Assembly: GCA_023145315.1 (NCBI GenBank)
Contig: JAGLEA010000133.1
Coordinates: forward strand, 1-11,385
Direction of reading: 5' to 3'
Length of the DNA stretch: 11,385 nucleotides
Source of the DNA: Psychrilyobacter sp.
GTDB taxonomy: Bacteria; Fusobacteriota; Fusobacteriia; Fusobacteriales; Fusobacteriaceae
Part shown: one piece after another, positions 1-5,972 of the stretch
Numbering within the stretch: position 1 is the first letter of the stretch
How the letters are laid out: each line of letters begins with the position of its first letter
Position numbers and translations under genes: made by a program
Notes under the pieces: generated by a model
What the model saw: the letters and a program-made list of their open reading frames with translations, nothing else
What the model was told of the DNA's origin: nothing
The model's database searches: none

Positions 1-97
1 GACTAGAATCAATACCTTTGTCTATTAAATCTATATAATTTTTTCTTAAAAGGGTTGTTTTCCCTGATTTAGTGTCTCCTAAAATTAAAGTTTTCAT
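1..97 (-). CDS. P-loop NTPase, N-terminal fragment
   Basis: This gene runs off the left edge of the window; only its first 32 codons are present. The visible N-terminus is a hydrophobic beta strand (MKTLIL) followed by GDTKSGKT at residues 7-14. That is a perfect Walker A motif (GxxxxGK[ST]), so the product should bind a nucleoside triphosphate through a P-loop. The start is supported by a GGAGG Shine-Dalgarno about six bases upstream of the ATG. The gene is divergent from the surface-repeat gene at 311. A Walker A this close to the N-terminus is common in small ATPases and GTPases, kinases and ParA/MinD-like proteins; the visible part does not allow a choice between them. The P-loop call is firm and the specific function unknown. 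Confidence 0.75.
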   Translation of the reverse strand, partial: MKTLILGDTKSGKTTLLRKNYIDLIDKGIDSS

Positions 98-249
98 AGG
101 TCCTCCAAAGAGCTAAGTGGTATTTATACTTCTATTTTACACTATATTGAAAATAAATAAATAAAAAAAAGGAAGTATCTAAATTATGTGTATATATAAC
201 TAAGAAAATACAAAATTGTATATATATTTAAAATATTATTTAAATAAAC

Positions 250-278
250 TTTAAATAATGATAAGATAAGCATATACT
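250..278 (+). promoter_or_regulatory. Putative sigma-70-type promoter of the first surface-repeat gene
   Basis: TTTAAA at 250-255 and TATACT at 273-278 are separated by exactly 17 bases and lie 32 bases before the ATG at 311. The -10 matches consensus at five of six positions and the -35 is weaker. An AGGAGG ribosome binding site follows at 297-302 with 8-base spacing. This is read from the sequence only. The surrounding DNA is so AT-rich that chance -10 matches are common. Confidence 0.5.
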
Positions 279-310
279 AATTTAGTATTAAAAAAAAGGA
301 GGAAAAGAAT

Positions 311-877
311 ATGAAAAGAGTTAAAATTTTATTAGGAATGGTATTTTTACTATCTACAATGTCATTTGCAGACACACCAGTTCAACTTTCAACTATAGGT
401 GGAACGAATATAGCTGAAGGTAACGTAACAGGGGTAAGATTTCCTTTACTATATGGTAAAACAGATACTGTAAAAGGTGTGGATTTACATATTTTAGCAA
501 TTGGTGAAACGAATAATTTCACTGGTGTTCAGTTCCCATTATTGATTGCTGGTGCCAATATTGTTAATAATCAATTTGTAGGAGCAGGTTTTGGTATTGC
601 TAATATTCACAAAGGGCAATCAACAGGTGCTTTATTTGGTCTTGTAAATATGAGTAATAACGTAAAAGGACTTCAGTGGGGAGCAGTTAACATATCTTCA
701 GGTAGAGCAACAGCTGATATTGGGTTAGTAAACATATCACAGGGAGCAGCATTTCAATTAGGGTTCTTTAATATGACTGATGACCTTACAGGTGTTCAAC
801 TTGGACTTATCAATATGGCAAAAACAGGATTTTTACCAATATTCCCATTCATCAATATTGATGGGAGATTATTCTAA
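311..877 (+). CDS. LA_2272-type surface-repeat protein, paralogue 1
   Basis: This is a 188-residue protein predicted to be exported. Residues 1-20 form a classic signal peptide (MKR, a hydrophobic core, then SFA before D21) with a likely signal peptidase I site after A20. The mature part is built of short imperfect repeats of roughly 12-15 residues with the pattern G-x-x-x-G-hydrophobic-x-N-[IM], for example GLQWGAVNI, DIGLVNI, QLGFFNM and VQLGLINM. They are expected to form beta strands. The protein ends in GRLF, and a terminal Phe is typical of outer-membrane barrel proteins. It resembles the family annotated as LA_2272 surface-repeat proteins, whose function is not known. AGGAGG lies 8 bases before the ATG. 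The next gene is a close paralogue, and a terminator separates them. Outer-membrane placement is inference. Confidence 0.75.
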   Translation: MKRVKILLGMVFLLSTMSFADTPVQLSTIGGTNIAEGNVTGVRFPLLYGKTDTVKGVDLHILAIGETNNFTGVQFPLLIAGANIVNNQFVGAGFGIANIHKGQSTGALFGLVNMSNNVKGLQWGAVNISSGRATADIGLVNISQGAAFQLGFFNMTDDLTGVQLGLINMAKTGFLPIFPFINIDGRLF

Positions 878-892
878 ATCAAATAGCTAATA

Positions 893-929
893 AGTAAAGA
901 ATCTGTCAAATAGATGGATTCTTTTTACT
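893..929 (+). terminator. Intrinsic terminator after surface-repeat gene 1
   Basis: A 12-bp stem (896-907 with 913-924, including two G-U pairs) closes a 5-base AAATA loop and runs into a T tract, 16 bases after the stop codon. It should end transcription of the first paralogue, making the two paralogues separate transcription units. Confidence 0.75.
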
Positions 930-982
930 ATGTTGATTTTTCTTTTGTAGAATTAAAAAACAACTTAGGGAAACATTAAAAA

Positions 983-991
983 TGATATACT
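983..991 (+). promoter_or_regulatory. Putative extended -10 promoter of surface-repeat gene 2
   Basis: TGA followed by TATACT (986-991) forms an extended -10 element (TGnTATAnT-like), 65 bases before the second paralogue's start. No good -35 is visible at 17 bases; TTAGGG lies 15 bases upstream. It comes after the first gene's terminator, which fits independent expression of the second gene. Confidence 0.45.
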
Positions 992-1055
992 ATTTAGTGT
1001 TAGCATGAAAAATCTTCAAAAGAAAAGAATCTAAAAAAATTAGGAGGAAAAGGTT

Positions 1056-1619
1056 ATGAAAAGAATTAAAATTTTAATAGGAATGTTATTTTTATTATCA
1101 TCAATGGCATTTGCAGGAGGATTTCAATTTAACGTACTAGACAATCAAATGCCAGCTGGGCAAAGTGTAGAAGGTTTAAGATTGAATTTACTTTATGGTA
1201 AAACGGCAAATGTAACTGGTTTAGATTTAAATATCTTCGCTATAGGAGAAACAAATAACTTTACGGGAGTTCAACTTCCTATCTTTTGGTTAGGAGCAAA
1301 TATTGTAAACACTCAATTTACAGGAGTAGGTTTTGGTTTGGCAAATATTCATAAAGGACAATCTACAGGAGCTATCTTTGGTTTAGTAAATATGACACAT
1401 AATATAATGGGTCTTCAATGGGGTGCAGCAAATATATCAACTGGTAAAACTACTGTAGATATTGGTTTTGTAAACATCTCAAAAGGAACAACATTTCAAT
1501 TAGGATTCTTTAATATGACTGAAGATCTGACAGGGGTTCAAATTGGACTAATAAATATGGCAAAGACAGGATTTTTACCAATATTCCCATTCTTTAACAT
1601 TGATGGAAGACTATTCTAA
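1056..1619 (+). CDS. LA_2272-type surface-repeat protein, paralogue 2
   Basis: This 187-residue predicted exported protein is a tandem paralogue of the gene at 311. The signal peptide is residues 1-20 (MKRIKILIGM, hydrophobic core, AFA before G21). By hand alignment about 111 of the last 143 residues are identical between the two proteins. Residues 21-44 of the mature N-terminus are almost unrelated. The repeats (GLQWGAANI, DIGFVNI, QLGFFNM, VQIGLINM) and the C-terminus (GFLPIFPF then NIDGRLF) are retained. AGGAGG at 1042-1047, 8 bases before the ATG, supports the start. The pattern suggests gene duplication followed by divergence of the N-terminal segment. Molecular function is not known for this family, and an older polyhydroxyalkanoate-synthase label sometimes attached to such proteins is not supported by anything seen here. 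Confidence 0.75.
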   Translation: MKRIKILIGMLFLLSSMAFAGGFQFNVLDNQMPAGQSVEGLRLNLLYGKTANVTGLDLNIFAIGETNNFTGVQLPIFWLGANIVNTQFTGVGFGLANIHKGQSTGAIFGLVNMTHNIMGLQWGAANISTGKTTVDIGFVNISKGTTFQLGFFNMTEDLTGVQIGLINMAKTGFLPIFPFFNIDGRLF

Positions 1620-1633
1620 ATAAAAATAAAATT

Positions 1634-1669
1634 AAAAAAGTCTATACCAAGTTGGTATAGACTTTTTTT
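1634..1669. terminator. Bidirectional intrinsic terminator
   Basis: A perfect 15-bp stem (1634-1648 with 1654-1668) with an AAGTT loop is flanked by an A tract on the left and a T tract on the right. It sits between the convergent stop codons at 1619 (plus) and 1677 (minus), so it can terminate both the second surface-repeat gene and the psd/NusG_II unit. Confidence 0.88.
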
Positions 1670-1676
1670 GATAAAA

Positions 1677-2060
1677 TTATCTAATGATGATATCAATGTC
1701 TGAATCTTCCTTTCCTATTATTTTAATAAATAATTTATCAGGAACTCCTATAATAGTTTGCCCTGTTCTCTCAATCCATCCTTGTTTTACACATAATTTC
1801 CTTGGAGAAAATGAAGAAGTAACCCTAATTTTATGGTCTTTTAATTCTACATCTACTCCTCCAATATCTGTCATAACAAAAAACTTTTTTTCATTTTTTT
1901 GAAGTTTATAGGTATATTTTAGTTTGTTATTCACATATATCTCAGTTCTATCAGCTTTGGTTTCTTTAAAATTATGAAGGTTGCTAGCTAAAAATAGAAA
2001 AATAGATATAATAATTCCATAAATTGCTATATCACCAAATTTAAAATAAGTTCTACTCAC
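1677..2060 (-). CDS. Membrane-anchored NusG domain II protein
   Basis: With the GTG start at 2060 this is a 127-residue protein. It has a short basic N-terminus, one membrane segment (about residues 10-27) and an extracytoplasmic domain matching the NusG_II family. The diagnostic region is residues 76-116, which reads like the family pattern CPDKIC-V-x-x-GWI-x-x-x-G-x-x-IVC-LPNKL. Here it is SPRKLCVKQGWI, then QTIIGVPDKLFI. Of the usual cysteines only C90 remains; the others are S85 and G105. The GTG start is favoured because GGTGA (2069-2073) lies 8 bases upstream and the overlap with psd is then only 8 bases (GTGAGTAG). Reading the frame upstream to 2114 needs a TTG start and a 62-base overlap, and ATG codons at 2099 and 2093 have poor ribosome sites. 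Function of stand-alone NusG_II proteins is unknown to me. Confidence 0.72.
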   Translation of the reverse strand: MSRTYFKFGDIAIYGIIISIFLFLASNLHNFKETKADRTEIYVNNKLKYTYKLQKNEKKFFVMTDIGGVDVELKDHKIRVTSSFSPRKLCVKQGWIERTGQTIIGVPDKLFIKIIGKEDSDIDIIIR

Positions 2061-2937
2061 CAATTTTTTCACCCATAAAAATTTTTGTTTCATACCCATT
2101 TTTAGTGTTCTCAATAATATCTCTGTCTATAATAACTTTTCCTTTTTCAAATAACATTAAAACTGATGAACCACCAAATGTAAAGAACCCCTTTTCTTCT
2201 CCCTTCACAACATCAGAATTAGGAGTGTAAGTCTGTTCTATCCCTCCTACCATGGTAGCGCCTACCTCAGATATTAAGATATTACCATAATTAGGAGTAA
2301 CTAGTGTTGTTAGCTCTCTTTTATTTTCGCAAAATATACCGAAGTTATCTTTTATGGCATATGGAGATACAGAGTAGTAGTAGCCATCAATTTGTCTTCT
2401 ACTGCCGATCTTCCCGCTAGCAGGGAAATGATATCTATGATAGTCAGCAGGAGCTAGTCTTACTACAACCATGCTTCCTCCACTATATTTTTTTAATAAG
2501 TCTTTATCATTTAAATATCTTTCTAAATTAAATTCTGTTCCCTTTACAAAAAACTTTTCCCAATGATGGATAGATTCAAAACCAATAATTTTTCCATCAG
2601 CAGGTGAAGTAAGACCATCTTCTATTTTTCTAGTATTTGGTTTAAGTTTTCTATAGAAAAAATCATTAAAAGAAGTAAAATCTTCTAATTTTGTAGATGC
2701 TTCCTCTATATTTATATTGTTATTTTTAACAAAGTCACTTATTTTATTGGTAGAACTAGACCTATCCATTAATTTTCCATAAAGTACAGATAAACATTTT
2801 CTTTTAACGACTAACTCTAAAGGTAATTTACCGAAAGGCTTGTGATATAAGAACTTTAAAAACCCTTCACCAGGGACATTTTCTACAAGTACTTTTCCTG
2901 TTTTTCTATCAATATATTCTATTTTATCTAATTTCAT
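2053..2937 (-). CDS. psd: Phosphatidylserine decarboxylase proenzyme
   Basis: This 294-residue membrane-associated enzyme decarboxylates phosphatidylserine to phosphatidylethanolamine, the last step of PE synthesis. Key features are SPADGKI (residues 111-117, catalytic Asp D114), DYHRYHFPASG (165-175, His H167 and H170) and FGGSS (254-258). The enzyme should cleave itself between G256 and S257, turning the serine into the pyruvoyl cofactor and leaving a small alpha chain of about 38 residues. The GGSS form resembles the GGST-type enzymes rather than the LGST of E. coli. An in-frame ATG at 2952 is rejected because it overlaps the ribosome site; the ATG at 2937 has GAGGAG seven bases upstream. 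It overlaps the downstream NusG_II gene by 8 bases, so the two are probably cotranscribed. Phosphatidylserine synthase is not in the window. Confidence 0.95.
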   Translation of the reverse strand: MKLDKIEYIDRKTGKVLVENVPGEGFLKFLYHKPFGKLPLELVVKRKCLSVLYGKLMDRSSSTNKISDFVKNNNINIEEASTKLEDFTSFNDFFYRKLKPNTRKIEDGLTSPADGKIIGFESIHHWEKFFVKGTEFNLERYLNDKDLLKKYSGGSMVVVRLAPADYHRYHFPASGKIGSRRQIDGYYYSVSPYAIKDNFGIFCENKRELTTLVTPNYGNILISEVGATMVGGIEQTYTPNSDVVKGEEKGFFTFGGSSVLMLFEKGKVIIDRDIIENTKNGYETKIFMGEKIGE

Positions 2938-2944
2938 AAGATCA

Positions 2945-2950
2945 CTCCTC
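2945..2950 (-). promoter_or_regulatory. Ribosome binding site deciding the psd start
   Basis: On the minus strand GAGGAG lies seven bases before the ATG at 2937. The ATG at 2952 that would add five residues (MRSDL) directly abuts and overlaps this site, so it cannot use it. The site therefore fixes the 294-residue product. Confidence 0.8.
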
Positions 2951-2970
2951 ATTTAAAAGTTTATAACATT

Positions 2971-2984
2971 ATTATATTGTACCA
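2971..2984 (-). promoter_or_regulatory. Putative psd promoter (extended -10)
   Basis: On the minus strand TGG-TACAAT (2984 to 2976) gives an extended -10, immediately followed by an overlapping TATAAT (2976 to 2971). No clear -35 is visible because the DNA upstream is the terminator T tract of ptsG. It lies just downstream of that terminator and about 35 bases before the psd start, which fits a separate psd transcript. Confidence 0.45.
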
Positions 2985-2988
2985 CATA

Positions 2989-3027
2989 ATAAAAAAAACC
3001 ACATTAGATAACTAATCTAATGTGGTT
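2989..3027 (-). terminator. Intrinsic terminator after ptsG
   Basis: A perfect 13-bp stem (3027-3015 pairing with 3009-2997) with a 5-base loop is followed on the minus strand by eight or more T residues. It starts 9 bases after the ptsG stop codon and separates ptsG from psd. Confidence 0.92.
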
Positions 3028-3035
3028 AAAGTTTA

Positions 3036-4487
3036 TTACATACCTTTTAAGTCGTTAGCAATAAATTGAGCCTTTGAACCAAATATCGCTTGAACACCAT
3101 TAGTACCAACTTTCAATACTCCAGAAGCTCCTAATCTCTTTAATTCTGCATCGTCAATAACACTAGTATCTTTAACTTCTAGTCTAAGTCTAGTGATACA
3201 TGCATCGATAGTTACTAAGTTATCTTTTCCACCAAGAGCAACAAGAACTAATTTTGACAATTCACTTCCTTCTATCTTAACAGCGTCTTCCTCGGCATCA
3301 TCTTTATCTCTACCAGGAGTCATTAAGTTAAACTTTTTGATCATAAATGTAAATAGAGCATAATATACTACAGCGTATACTAGACCAACAACTATAACTA
3401 GCCACCATCTTGTTTTATTAGGTAAAACTCCAAATGATACGAAATCGATTAATCCACCAGAGAATGTCATACCGATTCTAACATTTAATAGATCCATTAA
3501 CATAAATGAGAAACCTGCTAAGATAGCATGAAGACCATATAATACAGGTGCAACAAATAGGAATGAGAATTCAATAGGTTCTGTGATTCCTGTTAAAAAT
3601 GATGTTAATGCTGCTGAAATTAAAATACCAGCTGCAACTTTTCTCTTTTCAGGTCTTGCTTGTTTAATCATTGCAAATGCTGCTGCTGGTAGACCAAACA
3701 TCATGAACGGGAATTTACCAGTCATATATGCACCACTAGTACCGAAATTAGAAACATTATCAGCTAATTTTGCAAAGAATATAGGTTGGTCACCTTGGAA
3801 AACATGTCCTGCTGCATTTGTCCATTCACCAAATTGAAACCAGAATGGTGAGTAGAAAATATGATGTAATCCAAATGGGATTAATGCTCTTTCAACAACA
3901 CCAAATACAAATGTTGTTAATAAAGTAGGGTGGGTACCGATTACAGATAATGATTGTAATCCATCTCCAATAGGTTGCCAAATATAAGGGAAAACTAACG
4001 CTACAGCAAATGAAACAAATGCAGTAACAATAGGAACAAATCTTTTACCTGAGAAGAATCCTAATACAACAGGAAGCTCTATTTTGTAAAATTTATTATA
4101 TAGAGTAGCAGCAATAACACCGGCTACTAATCCTCCGAAGACACCAGTTTGTAAAGTAGGAATCCCCATTACAGTAGTATATAGTTTATTTCCAGCAGCA
4201 ACTTGTTCAGCAGCTCCAGTCATAACACCCATAGTAGTATTCATAACTAACATTGAAACGATAGCTGCCAATGCTGCTACTCCATCTCCGCCTGCTAATC
4301 CAATTGCTGAACCTACTGCGAATAATAATGGTAAATTTGAGAATATAACTCCTCCAGCATCTGCCATAAGTGGTATATTAAGTACATTTGGTTGTCCAAA
4401 AGCAAGTAATAATCCTGCAGCAGGTAATATTGCTACTGGAGTCATTAGTGCTTTACCGATTCTTGATAATTGTGCGAAACCTTTCAT
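3036..4487 (-). CDS. ptsG: PTS glucose-type EIICB permease
   Basis: This 483-residue inner-membrane protein imports and phosphorylates a sugar, most likely glucose, using phosphate relayed from PEP through EI, HPr and an EIIA encoded elsewhere. The EIIC part (about 1-390) has the usual membrane segments, VERALIPFGLHH (198-209) and GITEPIEF (300-307) with the conserved E303. A charged linker (about 391-408) leads to the EIIB domain (about 409-483), where DACITRLR (428-435) holds the phosphorylated C430. The length and C-terminus match E. coli PtsG (477 residues) closely. N-acetylglucosamine or glucosamine specificity cannot be excluded from sequence alone. TAGGAGGAACAAA precedes the ATG. The gene has a long leader with a hairpin, a strong promoter, and its own terminator, and is divergent from a transposase-like gene. 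Confidence 0.9.
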   Translation of the reverse strand: MKGFAQLSRIGKALMTPVAILPAAGLLLAFGQPNVLNIPLMADAGGVIFSNLPLLFAVGSAIGLAGGDGVAALAAIVSMLVMNTTMGVMTGAAEQVAAGNKLYTTVMGIPTLQTGVFGGLVAGVIAATLYNKFYKIELPVVLGFFSGKRFVPIVTAFVSFAVALVFPYIWQPIGDGLQSLSVIGTHPTLLTTFVFGVVERALIPFGLHHIFYSPFWFQFGEWTNAAGHVFQGDQPIFFAKLADNVSNFGTSGAYMTGKFPFMMFGLPAAAFAMIKQARPEKRKVAAGILISAALTSFLTGITEPIEFSFLFVAPVLYGLHAILAGFSFMLMDLLNVRIGMTFSGGLIDFVSFGVLPNKTRWWLVIVVGLVYAVVYYALFTFMIKKFNLMTPGRDKDDAEEDAVKIEGSELSKLVLVALGGKDNLVTIDACITRLRLEVKDTSVIDDAELKRLGASGVLKVGTNGVQAIFGSKAQFIANDLKGM

Positions 4488-4541
4488 TTTGTTCCTCCTA
4501 AGTTAATATAGTTATGTTATTACTTCTTACTGTAGTTATAG

Positions 4542-4585
4542 AAAAAAACCTTCAAAGTTTTACTAAAAAAAGAATAAAAACTTTG
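4542..4585 (-). promoter_or_regulatory. ptsG leader hairpin, possible attenuator
   Basis: Read on the minus strand, CAAAGTTTT (4585-4577) and AAAACTTTG (4561-4553) can pair as a 9-bp stem around a 15-base loop. AAGG and seven T residues (4548-4542) follow. This sits between the predicted ptsG start site and the coding region, where Gram-positive ptsG genes carry a GlcT-controlled terminator. The stem is AT-rich with only two G-C pairs, so termination would be weak. I see no clear RAT sequence for a BglG-family antiterminator. The structure is real in sequence; its role is a guess. Confidence 0.35.
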
Positions 4586-4614
4586 TGAATTTCTTACTAA
4601 AATAAATATAAATC

Positions 4615-4643
4615 ATAATAATATATTATTTAAATAAAGTCAA
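4615..4643 (-). promoter_or_regulatory. ptsG promoter
   Basis: On the minus strand TTGACT (4643-4638) and TATTAT (4620-4615) are separated by exactly 17 bases, each five of six from consensus. Transcription would start near 4608, leaving a leader of about 120 bases before the ptsG ATG at 4487. Confidence 0.75.
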
Positions 4644-4660
4644 CTATTTTTTTAGTTAAG

Positions 4661-4676
4661 TGAGCCTTTTTTGAAA
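4661..4676. repeat. 16-bp direct repeat, copy 1 (intergenic)
   Basis: TGAGCCTTTTTTGAAA is found here and again at 4822-4837 in the same orientation, 161 bp apart. This copy lies between the divergent promoters. Its centre is about 60 bp upstream of the predicted ptsG start site, a usual position for an activator. Confidence 0.7.
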
Positions 4677-4736
4677 TTAAAACTTTATTTTCGAACGTTT
4701 TAACTTTATACCACATCTATAGAAAATCTATAAAAG

Positions 4737-4765
4737 TTGACATTTATTAGTCTATGTATTAAAAT
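4737..4765 (+). promoter_or_regulatory. Promoter of the transposase-like gene
   Basis: TTGACA (4737-4742) and TAAAAT (4760-4765) are spaced by exactly 17 bases. The -35 is perfect and the -10 is five of six. The start site would be near 4772, giving a 5' leader of only about 24 bases. AGGAG (4786-4790) lies 5 bases before the ATG. Confidence 0.78.
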
Positions 4766-4795
4766 AAACAAATAAAAATAGAAGTAGGAGATTAT

Positions 4796-5857
4796 ATGAG
4801 TAAAAATATTTTTTTAATAATTGAGCCTTTTTTGAAAAAAGAAAAAAAATTAAAGGTCTTGAGTGAGGAACACAACATTCCTTATAGCACCCTAAAAAGG
4901 TGGATAAAATCTTATAAGGAGAAGGGGAAAGAGGGCTTGAAAAAGAAAGTAAGAGCTGATAAGGATACTTTTAAAAAAGTTGATAATAAAACTATGGATT
5001 ATATAAAGAATGAATATTCTAAAACCCCCTATATGAATGTAACAGAATTATATAAGAGGTATTTATCTCAATTTAAAGGAAAAACAGAAAATTTAATAAG
5101 CTATAATACTATCTATAGGATAGGGATAAATATCGATCCATTTAGTGAAAAATATATGAAGAAAAATGTTAAAAATATAAGGGAAGCTAATAGTATATAT
5201 AGAATTTCAACAGAAGAAATAAAAATTAAAGGATTAGAAGATGGAGTATTTATAGTTGTTATATATGATGTATATGATGATAGTATTTTAAACTATAAGC
5301 TTTATATGGGAGAATTAGAATTAGAAGGATATATGGGATTTATCTATGAGACCTTTTTAAAAAATCAAGTAGAAGACTATATTGTAATTCCTAAAAATAT
5401 TATTATTGATAATATTAAAATAAAAAATAGTGAAAAAATAAAAAAAATATCAGAAAAACTGAATTTAAATATAAGTAGTACTATGGAAAAAAATTATGAG
5501 ATAGAAAAATTTATTCGTTTTTTAGAAAAGGATATATCTAAAACTTTTAATAGTAACTTAGTGTCAATCGAGCTTCTAAATTTAAATTTAGATCCATTTA
5601 TTTGTAATGTAGACTTGACGAGTGCTTTAGATTCTAAAAAAACATATGATATTAATAAAATAGATGTTTTATTAGAAACTACCCATAGAAAAATACAAAA
5701 TTATGGAATTCGGTTTAAAAATAATATTTATTACCATAAAAATATGGATAAGTATATTGGGAAAAAAGTGACATTAAGATATAATCGGTTCAACACAAGT
5801 ATTTTGAAAATATTTTTTTGTGATGAATTTCTATTCACTGTAAACATTGTTAAATAG
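4796..5857 (+). CDS. Mu/TnsB-type transposase-like DNA-binding protein, probably domesticated
   Basis: This 353-residue protein has the layout of a Mu/TnsB-like transposase but is short for one. Residues about 17-48 form an HTH (LSEEHNIPYSTLKRWIKSY), and 63-110 look like the second winged helix. An integrase-fold core spans about 130-250, and residues 303-352 (YGIRFKNNIYYH through KKVTLRYNRF) match the Mu transposase C-terminal beta-barrel. In the core, IIIDN (202-206) and EIEKFIRFLE (235-244) look like the second Asp (D205) and the Glu (E237). Where the first Asp is expected (W-x-x-D-x-T) the sequence is YRIST, with S138. If that alignment is right, the protein cannot cut or join DNA. The frame is intact, no partner ATPase or inverted ends are seen, and it faces ptsG. 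A role as a DNA-binding regulator is inferred; a diverged active transposase remains possible. Confidence 0.65.
   Translation: MSKNIFLIIEPFLKKEKKLKVLSEEHNIPYSTLKRWIKSYKEKGKEGLKKKVRADKDTFKKVDNKTMDYIKNEYSKTPYMNVTELYKRYLSQFKGKTENLISYNTIYRIGINIDPFSEKYMKKNVKNIREANSIYRISTEEIKIKGLEDGVFIVVIYDVYDDSILNYKLYMGELELEGYMGFIYETFLKNQVEDYIVIPKNIIIDNIKIKNSEKIKKISEKLNLNISSTMEKNYEIEKFIRFLEKDISKTFNSNLVSIELLNLNLDPFICNVDLTSALDSKKTYDINKIDVLLETTHRKIQNYGIRFKNNIYYHKNMDKYIGKKVTLRYNRFNTSILKIFFCDEFLFTVNIVK
4822..4837. repeat. 16-bp direct repeat, copy 2 (inside the transposase-like gene)
   Basis: This is an exact second copy of TGAGCCTTTTTTGAAA (first copy 4661-4676). It lies over codons 9-14 of the transposase-like gene, about 50-65 bases after that gene's predicted transcription start. 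A protein bound here could block elongation. Confidence 0.7.
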
Positions 5858-5922
5858 AGATACTTTAAGAGGATCAGGGTTATGAATTATACAAAAATTC
5901 CGAGATAAGGTGTTTCACAATT

Positions 5923-5966
5923 AAATAAGAGGAGAATTACCGTATGGTATTTCTCCTCTTATTTTT
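5923..5966. terminator. Bidirectional intrinsic terminator
   Basis: A perfect 14-bp stem (5923-5936 with 5951-5964) continues, after one T-T mismatch, as 4 more pairs (5938-5941 with 5946-5949) around a GTAT tetraloop. On the plus strand the 3' arm ends in a T tract (5962-5966). It lies between the convergent stops of the transposase-like gene (5857) and the permease gene (5973) and can serve both. The minus-strand tail (TTTAATT) is weaker. Confidence 0.85.
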
Positions 5967-5972
5967 AGAGTA

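Larger units (their letters stand above)
4488..4795. other. Divergent regulatory region between ptsG and the transposase-like gene
   Basis: This 308-base stretch has no gene. From the left it holds the ptsG leader (about 4488-4608) with a hairpin, the ptsG promoter (4615-4643), one copy of a 16-bp direct repeat (4661-4676), a 12-bp repeat with 21-bp period (4677-4709), an 11-bp tandem repeat (4715-4736), and the rightward promoter (4737-4765). The number of phased repeats between two near-consensus promoters suggests binding by one or more regulators. That is inference. Confidence 0.7.

Noticed and set aside
311..1619. Polyhydroxyalkanoate synthase, a label sometimes given to such proteins.
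   Set aside because: The proteins are under 190 residues, have signal peptides and beta repeats, and lack a lipase-box-like Cys motif.
1684..1902. Plus-strand open frame opposite the NusG_II gene.
   Set aside because: Antisense shadow of a recognisable domain, starting right after a terminator and without a ribosome site.
2938..2952. Upstream ATG that would lengthen psd by five residues.
   Set aside because: That ATG overlaps the GAGGAG ribosome site that serves the ATG at 2937.
3583..3837. Plus-strand open frame inside ptsG.
   Set aside because: Antisense to a well-conserved EIIC region, with no ribosome site and no recognisable protein features.
4488..5972. An intact insertion sequence around the transposase-like gene.
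   Set aside because: I compared both flanks by eye and found no terminal inverted repeats or target duplication; the gene also has its own promoter and ends in an ordinary shared terminator.
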